Origin: Psychroflexus tropicus DSM 15496
Lineage (GTDB): Bacteria > Bacteroidota > Bacteroidia > Flavobacteriales > Flavobacteriaceae
Length of the DNA: 64,000 bases
Direction: 5' to 3'
Assembly (NCBI RefSeq): GCF_000378765.1
Contig: NZ_KB905346.1
Span: 1 to 64,000 of the forward strand
Numbering within the stretch: the stretch's first letter is position 1; the number at the start of each line of letters is the position of its first letter. Positions 47,033 through 55,055 of this stretch are shown here, piece by piece. A program made the translations under genes and the position numbers. The notes below the pieces were generated by a model, which did not search any database, was not told the DNA's origin, and saw nothing but the letters and a program-made list of their open reading frames with translations.

Positions 47033-47066
47033 AATTACCAAATCGATATTTAAAAAATTAATTATC

Positions 47067-47774
47067 ATGAAAACTTTAAGAAAACCACAATTAGCTTTTG
47101 CTTTATCTGTTATTTTATTATTGGCATCTTGTAGCCAATATGAATATTTTGATTCAGAAGAATTAAAATTTAATTATTCACTTTATAACGAATTCATTGA
47201 TGATGATTATAATATTGGAATAATATATGAAGTTAATAATCATTTGAACAACATGAAAGATTTGAATGAATCAGATAGTATGTCAATTATGCTTCGTGAG
47301 GTCAATGAATATTATCAATCTGATTTAAATTTTTCGAATGATTTTTTGATTTCATTAAATCATAGTACTGATGAATTACCTGAGATATTAATAGACTTGG
47401 GTTATATTAAAAATGAAGACTTGAATTTAATCGATCATTTTTTAACAGATTCTGATATTCATGGTTTTGAATACGCTCTAGAAGAGTTTCAAGCGTCTGT
47501 AACTGAATTGAGCCTCTCCACTTCAGAATTTAAGAATAAAAATGATTTTGCTAATGTATTGAAATCTCTAAATCATTTTGCTCCTAGTCTCTTTTCGAAT
47601 AATAAAAATTTTTCTAAAAGTGGTCTAGGATGTGCAAGGGCTGCATTAGCATTAACTGCTGCTAGTGTTGCATTAGCTACTTGTGTAACAGTAGTAGCAT
47701 GTGGTATTGCTGTAACAGGTTGGATTCTTGCCTATGGAGCATATCAAGATAATTGTATTAATCACCATCAATAA
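47067..47774 (+). CDS. lipoprotein with hydrophobic four-Cys C-terminal segment
   Basis: 235 residues, no family recognised. Lipoprotein signal (LLLASCSQ, Cys at 22), acidic helical body (25-180), then a sharply different last ~50 residues: Ala/Val-rich with four Cys (GLGCARAALAL, LATCVTVVACG, YQDNCINHH). The tail looks like a membrane-active or bacteriocin-like peptide joined to a precursor body. The next gene, 9 bp on, encodes a small two-TM protein that could be its immunity protein or partner. The toxin role is inference only. Confidence 0.7.
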   Translation: MKTLRKPQLAFALSVILLLASCSQYEYFDSEELKFNYSLYNEFIDDDYNIGIIYEVNNHLNNMKDLNESDSMSIMLREVNEYYQSDLNFSNDFLISLNHSTDELPEILIDLGYIKNEDLNLIDHFLTDSDIHGFEYALEEFQASVTELSLSTSEFKNKNDFANVLKSLNHFAPSLFSNNKNFSKSGLGCARAALALTAASVALATCVTVVACGIAVTGWILAYGAYQDNCINHHQ

Positions 47775-47783
47775 ATTTATATT

Positions 47784-48005
47784 ATGATCAAATTGCCTAA
47801 AATAGTTGCTTTTATCATTTTTTTAATGATGACGTTGCTACTCGCTAATTCATTTTCAAATTTTGATTGGAATATTTTTAAAGGTGAAAATGACCCTGAA
47901 AGTATTTTTAAGGAACTTAGAGAACCTCTTATGTTTTTATTGTTAACCATATTCTTTTTAAACTATTATGTAGAGACCCTTAAAGAAAAGAAGAAGCCTG
48001 AATAA
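47784..48005 (+). CDS. small two-TM protein, possible partner or immunity protein
   Basis: 73 residues: TM1 at about 6-24, a short charged loop (SNFDWNIFKGENDPESIFKE), TM2 at about 48-62, then a Lys-rich cytoplasmic tail (LKEKKKPE). Same layout as the two decayed copies at 45844 and 48114 (shared NWD/DWN, FKEL and basic end). It is 9 bp after the Cys-tailed lipoprotein and must be co-transcribed. Typical for bacteriocin immunity proteins, though that is unproven. Confidence 0.7.
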   Translation: MIKLPKIVAFIIFLMMTLLLANSFSNFDWNIFKGENDPESIFKELREPLMFLLLTIFFLNYYVETLKEKKKPE

Positions 48006-48113
48006 TTAAAATTAATATTTTGATGGAATTGGTCAATCTTATAAATAGTTCTTTTCATAAAGTTTAAAGTCGGATGGAAGCATTAACAGTACCAGTTCAT
48101 AATCAATAATGCT

Positions 48114-48315
48114 ATGAAACTCCAAAAAGACTTTGCACCTGATATTGATTGTTCTGGTAATCGTCAGTTCTATTGGATATGCGTATGGTTTGAATTGGGC
48201 TGCTATTTGAAACGGAAACATAAGTTTTAAGGAACTTGGAGGATTTTTCACTTCAGTTTTTGTACTCTTTGTCTTGGTACTAGGCTATTATTATAAACCT
48301 AAAGACACTGAGTAA
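48114..48315 (+). pseudogene. decayed two-TM small protein (copy 2)
   Basis: Aligns without gaps to 45844-46045 (constant offset 2270). It has the same extra A in the five-A run and, in addition, an in-frame TGA (ATT TGA) after the first TM segment, so it cannot make the full protein. It follows the intact member of the family by about 110 bp. Confidence 0.7.
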
Positions 48316-48330
48316 TAATTTAGAATTGAA

Positions 48331-48365
48331 AAACCCTTACTGCACTGAACGCCAGTAAGGGTTTT
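48331..48365. terminator. bidirectional terminator before ssb copy 2
   Basis: Identical to 46061-46095: stem AAACCCTTACTG/CAGTAAGGGTTT (48331-48342/48353-48364). Part of the duplicated segment. Confidence 0.85.
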
Positions 48366-48386
48366 AAATTTAATCTAAACTTGACG

Positions 48387-48725
48387 TTAAGACTTCTGCG
48401 AGGTTGGCACAATCTCCGAACAATTGATTTCGGTGATGTAGCGCTTTTCTCCTTCTTTAGTTTCGTAAGAGCGTGGCGCGAGTTTTCCTCTTAATAAGAC
48501 TTCCTGACCTTTTTTGACATAAGTCTCGATAAAGCTGGCAGTTTTTCCCCAGGCCACAATATTGTGCCAGTAGGTGTTGGTGACTTTCTCTCCGCTGTTG
48601 TCGTAATAGAACTCGTTGGTAGCAATTGAGAATTTAACGAGTTTCTTTCCAGAGTCTAGATTGATAACTTCTGGATCTTGGCCTAAGTGGCCCATTAACT
48701 GAACTGAATTTTTTAAAGTACTCAT
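48387..48725 (-). CDS. ssb: single-stranded DNA-binding protein, copy 2
   Basis: 112 residues, one OB fold, identical in protein sequence to the first 112 residues of copy 1 with only scattered silent base changes, and ending PTSQKS. The duplication covers the two-TM remnant, the terminator and this gene (45844-46470 with 48114-48740). No C-terminal acidic protein-interaction tail. Confidence 0.92.
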   Translation of the reverse strand: MSTLKNSVQLMGHLGQDPEVINLDSGKKLVKFSIATNEFYYDNSGEKVTNTYWHNIVAWGKTASFIETYVKKGQEVLLRGKLAPRSYETKEGEKRYITEINCSEIVPTSQKS

Positions 48726-49071
48726 AACGATAAAAATTAAAGGATAATAAAAACTGACTGGTTTCCTAAGTCAGATCGACGGTGCTTCCGATCGACAGGG
48801 CAAAGATGCAGCAGGGTTTTCGTTAGAGTCGTTTGTTATCCAGTTACTTCCTTTTACTTTCGCTTACAAACGTTTGTAAATGGATAATTATTTGATCCGA
48901 GTGGTGTTTTTAATCCTAAATAAATCTCTATATAACTAATAAAATAGTTGAATAAATTGCCGATTTATCTCTGGATAGCTTATAATCACTACCTTTAATT
49001 AAAATAGGGCAGAAGTAATATGCCTAAAATTTTACGGTTTTCCCGTAGCAGGTGTACGGTCAAACCGTAAA
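48726..49071 (-). repeat. conserved upstream region of ssb copy 2
   Basis: Same ordered blocks as upstream of copies 1 and 3, including GATCGAC, CATCTTTGC, ACAAACGTTTGT, CTTATAATCAC and the ACGGT palindromes. The ~490 bp between ssb and the 49216 gene hold no other ORF that I can support. Confidence 0.75.
49031..49071. promoter_or_regulatory. paired ACGGT palindromes, copy 2
   Basis: ACGGTTTTCCCGT (49034-49046, one arm mismatch) and ACGGTCAAACCGT (49056-49068), 22 bp apart, in the larger TTTACGG...CCGTAAA palindrome. The outer edge is followed by a TTTTG and a TATATTTTTG stretch facing the 49216 gene. Confidence 0.7.
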
Positions 49072-49215
49072 TCTTTTGATTTTCTCTATCCTATATTTTT
49101 GTCGTTATATATCTGTTGGTTATAAAATGTTTAAATCTAAGTACGGGGGTCCAAATTAAACGACACATTAGGGAATGCCAATTATTAAAAATTCAATCTT
49201 TACTAAAACTGAGTT

Positions 49216-49755
49216 ATGAAACATTTTTTGTTATTAATAGCACTTGTTGCTTCTTTAAGCCTAAATGCTCAAATCACCAAAAACAATTGGTTGGTAGGGG
49301 GAAGTGCAGCTTTTTCATATACTGAAAATGATAACCAGTCAAATAGCAACAATTTAAGGCTAAGTTTATCTCCCAACATAGGCTATTTTTTCTTAGATAA
49401 ACTGGCTTTAGGACCCAGGCCTAACTATTTTTTAAATAGGGGAAATTCAGATTCTGGTACTAGTAAATCTGAAAGGATCATACTAGCTCCATTTGTAAGG
49501 TATTATTTTTTGGAGGCAGAAAAAAAAATAAATGTATTTGCAGAAGGTGCTTACAATTTAGATATTGATGTTTTTGGTGATGGTGATAATCCAGAGGATT
49601 TCGAAATAAAAGCAGGCTTGGCCATATTCCTAAATAGCAGTGTTGCCCTTGAAACTTCCCTAAGTTACATCAACTCCAATTCAAAAAATCAATTTGTTGG
49701 AAACCATACTTTTCTACTTGGGTTTGGGCTTCAAATACATTTAGAAAAGCTATAA
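49216..49755 (+). CDS. outer membrane beta-barrel protein, twin 1
   Basis: 179 residues: signal peptide (to about SLNAQ) and an OMP_b-brl-type barrel: 'NNWLVGGSAAFSYTENDNQ', 'LSLSPNIGYFFLDKLALG', 'LAPFVRYYFLEAEKKINVFA', ending 'FLLGFGLQIHLEKL'. Same family as the next gene, 12 bp downstream, which it matches in nearly every strand. Function unknown. It faces away from ssb copy 2 across the shared operator region. Confidence 0.82.
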   Translation: MKHFLLLIALVASLSLNAQITKNNWLVGGSAAFSYTENDNQSNSNNLRLSLSPNIGYFFLDKLALGPRPNYFLNRGNSDSGTSKSERIILAPFVRYYFLEAEKKINVFAEGAYNLDIDVFGDGDNPEDFEIKAGLAIFLNSSVALETSLSYINSNSKNQFVGNHTFLLGFGLQIHLEKL

Positions 49756-49767
49756 ACTCATCCCATT

Positions 49768-50301
49768 ATGAAACATTTTTTTTTCTTTTCAATATTTTTG
49801 TTTTCACTCTCTTTAAGTGCTCAAATCAATAAAGGAGATTGGTTAGTTGGTGGAAGTGCAACATTTGCATATTCTGAAAACAAACCTAATGAAGTAAGTG
49901 ATTCCAGATCTTTCAATATTAATATATCTCCAAGAGTTGGTTATTTCTTTTGGGATAAACTAGCGTTTGGACTTAGAGCAAATCTTACCCGATCAAGAAC
50001 AGAATTTGAAACTAGCACAAGTAGGTTCAACCGCTATTTTACAGCACCTTTTGCCAGGTATTATATACTGGAATCAGATAAAATGCTTAATCCTTTTGTA
50101 GAAAGTTCTTACGGATTTGATGCCATAAATTCAGATAACTCTCGAGAATTTACTTTATCTGGTGGATTGGCTGTTTTTGTAAATCAGAATATTTCTTATG
50201 AATTGACATTGTCATATATAAATACTACAAATCCTTCGAACGATAGACTTAGAGGATCACAGACCATTCTTTTAGGAATTGGTATTCAAATCCATTTATA
50301 A
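49768..50301 (+). CDS. outer membrane beta-barrel protein, twin 2
   Basis: 177 residues, a paralogue of the previous gene: signal peptide (to about SLSAQ), 'KGDWLVGGSATFAYSENK', 'ISPRVGYFFWDKLAFGLR', 'FTAPFARYYILESDKMLNPF', ending 'TILLGIGIQIHL'. The tandem pair arose by local duplication and diverged. Followed after 18 bp by the broken T9SS gene. Confidence 0.82.
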   Translation: MKHFFFFSIFLFSLSLSAQINKGDWLVGGSATFAYSENKPNEVSDSRSFNINISPRVGYFFWDKLAFGLRANLTRSRTEFETSTSRFNRYFTAPFARYYILESDKMLNPFVESSYGFDAINSDNSREFTLSGGLAVFVNQNISYELTLSYINTTNPSNDRLRGSQTILLGIGIQIHL

Positions 50302-50319
50302 ACACAAAAACCAATTATT

Positions 50320-51900
50320 ATGAAACAAATTTTATCAATTATTTTTTTAACAATCACAGTTACAGTCTTCTCGCAGGTCACTGTAAGTATTGAAGCTTTA
50401 GAAGCAGGCGGTGTATCACTACCAAACGGTTCTTCCATTAATTAAGGAACAGATTCATCTATAAATGTGACTTTTAGAGTTGATTTAGCTAAGAGTGTAA
50501 CTGATTCTATTGGCCCTGCAACAGTATATATTGATGTTATCGATAATTTAGGAAATCGCACAGAAAAAGATGATGGAGATGTACCCGTAAACGAATTTGT
50601 AACAGGGGCTTCAGCACCTTTTGATATTAATATCGACGATACAGATATAAGGTTTGGAGATGGTAATTATCTGGTTGCTGTACTTAAACAAAATAACGCT
50701 CCTAAAGTAGAGTGGACCTCACAACAAATTCCAATCAATAAAACTCCAACGTTTTTCTTAGAACCTTCTTCTATAAATATACCTTGTGGTAATACATCTC
50801 CTCAAACCTTTACTGTGTCTAATAATTCTAACTTGAGTGGCGTCACCTATCAATGGGATGTTGGTAGCGGCTGGTCTGGCAATATAGGAAGTGGTAATTC
50901 AATTACAATTACTCCAAGTAGTGGTAATAATTTACCCTCCGACATTTCAGTTACACCTGTTTTTAATGGAGAGCCTGTTACAACATTAGATAGTTTTGTT
51001 AATAGAGCAGCATATAATCCATCCTCTTTTATTTCTGGTTCAGCTACCCTATGTAGCAATCCCAACTATAGCGTTAATAATCTAGAAAGTGGAGAAACCA
51101 TTATTGGATGGAGTGTCTCAGACACAGCGATAGCTAGCTTTGACCCTAGAAGCCCAGGAAGAAACCAAATAACTCTTAATGCCAATGGAAGTGGCGCAGT
51201 TACACTTACGGTTACAATACAGAATGCCTGTGGCCAAACAGCAGATATCACAAGAAATGTGTTTGTAGGCTTCCCTGCAGCTAATGGCAATACCGAAATA
51301 TGGGCAGGAACACCAGGTGTTAATCCTGTTTCTACCCTTCCAGGGGCTACTTATAAATTTGAAGTAGAAGATGTACCTGGTGCTAACTCATATACATGGG
51401 TTTTGCCTAGTGGTTTTAATGTTTTGAACGGAGGCTCAACTACTACAACAAGTACTTCCATTTTTGTTACAACTTCATCTACACCTGGAACTTATACGAT
51501 AAACTGTAGAGCTAACAATCCATGTGGATTGAGCTGGACAGATAATTTAACTATCACAAATGGCTCTATCAGTGGCGGTGGTGGTAGCAATAATTGTCCT
51601 CCAGGAGTTTCTCCTCCTTGTGCAATTATAGGACCACACCCCCTAAGTGTTTCTCCTAATCCAGCCTCAGATTTTATTGAAATAGGTTCAAGGTACGAAT
51701 CTGGAAAAAATAAAAAGTTAGCTAGTTTTGCATTAGAAGACCATAGCTACAAGCTTTACGATTTTAACGGTAAACTAATTCAAAAAGACAACTTTATTAA
51801 TTCTACTAGAGTAGATGTGTCCAGGCTTAACAAAGGAAGGTATATACTAATTACTAAAACAGGTGATCAAGTTAAAACCCATCATATTGTTATTGAGTAA
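50320..51900 (+). pseudogene. T9SS-sorted surface protein interrupted by a stop codon
   Basis: The reading frame opens at ATG 50320 with a good signal peptide (MKQILSIIFLTITVTVFSQV) and continues in the same frame to 51900, but is broken by TAA at 50443-50445 (after PNGSSIN). A CAA-to-TAA change would explain it. The remainder has PKD/Ig-like beta domains ('VTYQWDVGSGWSGNIGSG', 'YTWVLPSGFNVLNGG') and a type A sorting domain at the end (SVSPNPASDFIEIG ... HHIVIE). Full length would be 526 residues. Without its signal peptide the downstream part cannot be exported. Confidence 0.85.
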
Positions 51901-51997
51901 TGATAGTGACAAAAGCATTATCAATGCTTAGCTTTTATTCAATATTTACAATAATTATTAGATATGCAAAAGCTGTATATGGACTCAACTAAATTTA

Positions 51998-52034
51998 AAA
52001 TCCCACCTTGTAATACACAAGGAGGGGTTTTTTA
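51998..52034 (+). terminator. terminator after the broken T9SS gene
   Basis: Near-perfect 14-bp stem (AAATCCCACCTTGT / ACAAGGAGGGGTTT, one mismatch and one G-U) followed by a T-run. Unlike the terminator shared by ssb copies 1 and 2. Confidence 0.8.
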
Positions 52035-52053
52035 AACTCACATTAAAAATTAT

Positions 52054-52392
52054 CTACTCTTTTCTGGAGGTCGGCACAATCTCCGAACAATTGACTTCGG
52101 TGATGTAGCGCTTTTCTCCTTCTTTAGTTTCGTAAGAGCGTGGCGCGAGTTTTCCTCTTAATAAGACTTCCTGACCTTTTTTGACATAAGTCTCGATAAA
52201 GCTGGCAGTTTTTCCCCAGGCCACAATATTGTGCCAGTAGGTGTTGGTGACTTTCTCTCCGCTGTTGTCGTAATAGAACTCGTTGGTCGCGATGGAAAAT
52301 TTAACGAGTTTCTTTCCAGAGTCTAGATTGATAACTTCTGGATCCTGGCCTAAGTGGCCCATTAACTGAACTGAATTTTTTAAAGTACTCAT
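52054..52392 (-). CDS. ssb: single-stranded DNA-binding protein, copy 3
   Basis: 112 residues, one OB fold, differing from copies 1 and 2 by Val for Ile in ITEVNCSE and by the last residues (PTSRKE). ATG 52392 is in register with the other copies. The 3' flank differs from copies 1 and 2 (no two-TM remnant, different terminator), so the duplicated unit ends with the gene here. Confidence 0.92.
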   Translation of the reverse strand: MSTLKNSVQLMGHLGQDPEVINLDSGKKLVKFSIATNEFYYDNSGEKVTNTYWHNIVAWGKTASFIETYVKKGQEVLLRGKLAPRSYETKEGEKRYITEVNCSEIVPTSRKE

Positions 52393-52758
52393 AACGATAA
52401 AAATTAAATGATTTAAATAATGGTCTGGTCTTTCCAAACCAGATCGACGGTGTTTCCGATCGACAAGGCAAAGATGCGGAGAGAGTTTTGTTGTAGTCGG
52501 CTGTTAAACAGTTACTTCCTTTTACTTACGTTTGAAAACGTTTGTAGCCGTTTGTAAACGAATAATAAGCTTGATTTTTAATTCTATTCATTAAAAAAAA
52601 GCTTTGTAAACTCCTGTTTAAACTAATAGATTAGTTTAATAAATTACCAATTTATCTTTAGATAGCTTATAATCACTGTCTTTAATCACAAGAGAGTAAG
52701 AATAGAAAGCCTAAAATTTTACGGTTTTCCCGTAGCATGTGTACGGTCAAACCGTAAA
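52393..52758 (-). repeat. conserved upstream region of ssb copy 3
   Basis: Third copy of the ssb upstream region. Very close to copy 1 near the gene (including ATGATTTAAATAATGGTCTG) and to copy 2 at the far end (ACGGTTTTCCCGT form), so it is a mosaic of the other two. No ORF. Confidence 0.72.
52718..52758. promoter_or_regulatory. paired ACGGT palindromes, copy 3
   Basis: ACGGTTTTCCCGT (52721-52733) and ACGGTCAAACCGT (52743-52755), 22 bp apart. About 20 bp downstream lies the -7 box of the 52831 lipoprotein gene, so the site is placed like an activator site. Confidence 0.7.
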
Positions 52759-52778
52759 CCTTTTGGTTTTATCTATCC

Positions 52779-52786
52779 TACATTTG
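52779..52786 (+). promoter_or_regulatory. -7 box of the small lipoprotein gene
   Basis: TACATTTG, an exact TAnnTTTG element 44 bp before the ATG at 52831. TTTG at 52762-52765 is 13 bp upstream, shorter than usual, consistent with an activator-dependent promoter. Confidence 0.5.
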
Positions 52787-52830
52787 TAATGTCAACAAAC
52801 AATAAAACAATTCATTTAAAACTTAGAGTT

Positions 52831-53007
52831 ATGAAAAAGATTATCGGAATTTTCACAATGGTATGTTTATTATTTTTCGCAGGTTGTTCTCCAGAAACCT
52901 TTAATGATGATCAGTACGAAGGACAAACGCCAGAAGAAATCTTTGGAACAGGTGGAGAAAATAGAGTTCATAGAGCAACAAGAACCCATGATGATGGTGA
53001 TCTTTAA
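52831..53007 (+). CDS. 58-residue lipoprotein, possible signal precursor
   Basis: Lipoprotein signal (LLFFAGCSPE, Cys at 19), then about 40 polar residues ending with RVHRATRTHDDGDL. No family recognised. It starts at ATG 52831, not at the upstream 52789 ATG, because the signal begins there. It lies 42 bp before the TPR histidine kinase gene. A short secreted tail next to a sensor kinase fits a signal or sensor accessory, but this is inference. Confidence 0.65.
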   Translation: MKKIIGIFTMVCLLFFAGCSPETFNDDQYEGQTPEEIFGTGGENRVHRATRTHDDGDL

Positions 53008-53049
53008 GATTAATTAAGTACTTTCGACAAGATCTAGAAATATGTTTTA

Positions 53050-55050
53050 ATGAAGCAATGCTTATTTTATCTTGTCATTTGTATTCTTTTAATAAATTGT
53101 CAATCTCCTAAAGATAAAAGTGTTGAAATTAATTCTCAACTTAGAGATTCTATACTTAGTAATTTAAGAAGGTTTGATAATAAAATTGATGAAGAAAATA
53201 GTTTAACAAAGTCATTTCAACATGTTATACAAATTGATAATGACAGCCTTCAAATTAAATATTTAAGGGCTCTAGATTACAGAGCACTTAATTCAAGTTT
53301 AGATCTATTTACTGAGATAAACCATTTAGGGAGGGAAAAAGCTTTAAAATATAAAGACACTTTTTCATTAGCTACTTTCTACTGGGATCTAGGTGATTAT
53401 CATTTAAATAAAAATGACTCGGATAAAGCTTATCTTGCTTTTAATGAAGCTCAATTTCTATACGGTCAAATAGACGAATTAGAAAAAAATGCTCTATTGC
53501 TATATAATTTGGCATTAATACAATCTCAAGCTAAAGATTATACAGGAGCAGAAGTAAACTTAATAAGGGTTGCCGAAATTTCAAAAGAAATTCAAAACTT
53601 TGAGTTACTCTTTAAAACGTTTAATTCATTAGGAGTTTCAAACTATAACTTGAGAAATTACGAGGTTGCCATTACTTATTATAACAATGCTTTACAAGCC
53701 TTAGGAAAAGTTGAAGATTCAGAATTATATCGGGCTGCCACTTTCAATAACCTTGGTAATGTTTATGAAAAGCAAGGCAAATACGATTTAGCAATCACCA
53801 ATTATCGTAAAACCTTATCTACTCCCAAACTTTATGATGGTGATCCTTACCTCTATGCCATGGCTTTGGATAACCTGGCCTATAACCGTTTAGAAACAGG
53901 AGCGCTTCAAAATGTGCTTCCCGATATGCAGGAAGCCTTGGGTATTCGCCAAAAAATACAACACTTAGCTGGGATCTCCATTAGTCAACTCCACATTGCA
54001 GAATATTATCAGTTTGTTGGTAATCAAACCAAGGCTGTCGAGTTTGCAAAAGCTGCGAATACCACCTCCAAACAAAACAATAACAATAGAGATATTCTAG
54101 CCTCCTGGCTATTATTAGCAGATCTTCAGCCAGAAAATAGTTACAAATACACCACCTCCTACATCCAATTAAGCGATAGTCTTCAGATGGAGGAACGAAA
54201 AGTCAGAAATAAATTTGAGCGGATACGCTTTGAAACCGAAGAAGTCATGCAGCGGGCTGAAATGCTGGAAGAAGAGCGAACCATTGTATTTCTCATCTCT
54301 TCGCTTATTATTATCATAGGGAGTTCGATTTTTATTTTTTACGTACAGCGTTCCAAAAACAGGTCTTTAAAACTGGAACGTGATCAAAAAATCGCCGATG
54401 AAAAAATTTACGAGTTACTTTTGATCCAGAGTGCCAGAAAGGATGAAGGAAAGCGAGAGGAACGCGATCGTATTGCCAGAGAACTTCACGATAACATCCT
54501 TACCGAATTGTATGCCAACCGGATGAATCTCATGTTTTATAAATATAAAATCGGGATTAAAGGAGACGAAAAGTTTGGTAAACTCACCGATAACCTTATG
54601 GACGTTGAAAAGCAAATTCGTAGTTTATCCCATGAACTGTCCAATACTTATTTTGATGAACATAAAGAATTTGGGGATCTGATTCAGGATCTCATTCAAA
54701 AATTACAATTGGAACGCACGCATCAGTTATCTGTAGACGACTCTGTTAATTGGTCTAAAATTGCTTCTAATATTAAAATGCATACCTATCGTATCCTACA
54801 GGAATCGATTATGAATATTCAAAAGCACGCCGAGGCACATTTTGTATTCATCAAGTTCACTTTAAATGAAGAAGCCGATAAGATTGAATTTACGATTAAA
54901 GATGATGGGAAAGGCTTTAAAGACTCAAAAAAACCAGGGATTGGATTAAAAAATATTAAATCTAGGGTTGAAGATATTAAAGGAAAAATAAGTATTAATT
55001 CTAAACTTGGATCTGGAACAAAAATCAGTATTTTTATTCCAATCAAATAA
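53050..55050 (+). CDS. TPR-domain sensor histidine kinase
   Basis: 666 residues: lipoprotein-like signal (LLINCQS), about six TPR units (about 90-385; 'FNSLGVSNYNLRNYEVAITY', 'NNLGNVYEKQGKYDLAITNY'), a TM helix at 411-432, a HisKA_3 dimerisation helix with the phospho-accepting His in ARELHDN (H480), and a HATPase_c domain with DDGKGF (D618), IGLKNIKSRV and GSGTKISIF. NarX/LiaS-like architecture common in Bacteroidota. The response regulator starts 5 bp downstream. Ligand unknown; the periplasmic TPR part may bind a partner protein or peptide. Confidence 0.92.
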   Translation: MKQCLFYLVICILLINCQSPKDKSVEINSQLRDSILSNLRRFDNKIDEENSLTKSFQHVIQIDNDSLQIKYLRALDYRALNSSLDLFTEINHLGREKALKYKDTFSLATFYWDLGDYHLNKNDSDKAYLAFNEAQFLYGQIDELEKNALLLYNLALIQSQAKDYTGAEVNLIRVAEISKEIQNFELLFKTFNSLGVSNYNLRNYEVAITYYNNALQALGKVEDSELYRAATFNNLGNVYEKQGKYDLAITNYRKTLSTPKLYDGDPYLYAMALDNLAYNRLETGALQNVLPDMQEALGIRQKIQHLAGISISQLHIAEYYQFVGNQTKAVEFAKAANTTSKQNNNNRDILASWLLLADLQPENSYKYTTSYIQLSDSLQMEERKVRNKFERIRFETEEVMQRAEMLEEERTIVFLISSLIIIIGSSIFIFYVQRSKNRSLKLERDQKIADEKIYELLLIQSARKDEGKREERDRIARELHDNILTELYANRMNLMFYKYKIGIKGDEKFGKLTDNLMDVEKQIRSLSHELSNTYFDEHKEFGDLIQDLIQKLQLERTHQLSVDDSVNWSKIASNIKMHTYRILQESIMNIQKHAEAHFVFIKFTLNEEADKIEFTIKDDGKGFKDSKKPGIGLKNIKSRVEDIKGKISINSKLGSGTKISIFIPIK

Positions 55051-55055
55051 TAGCT

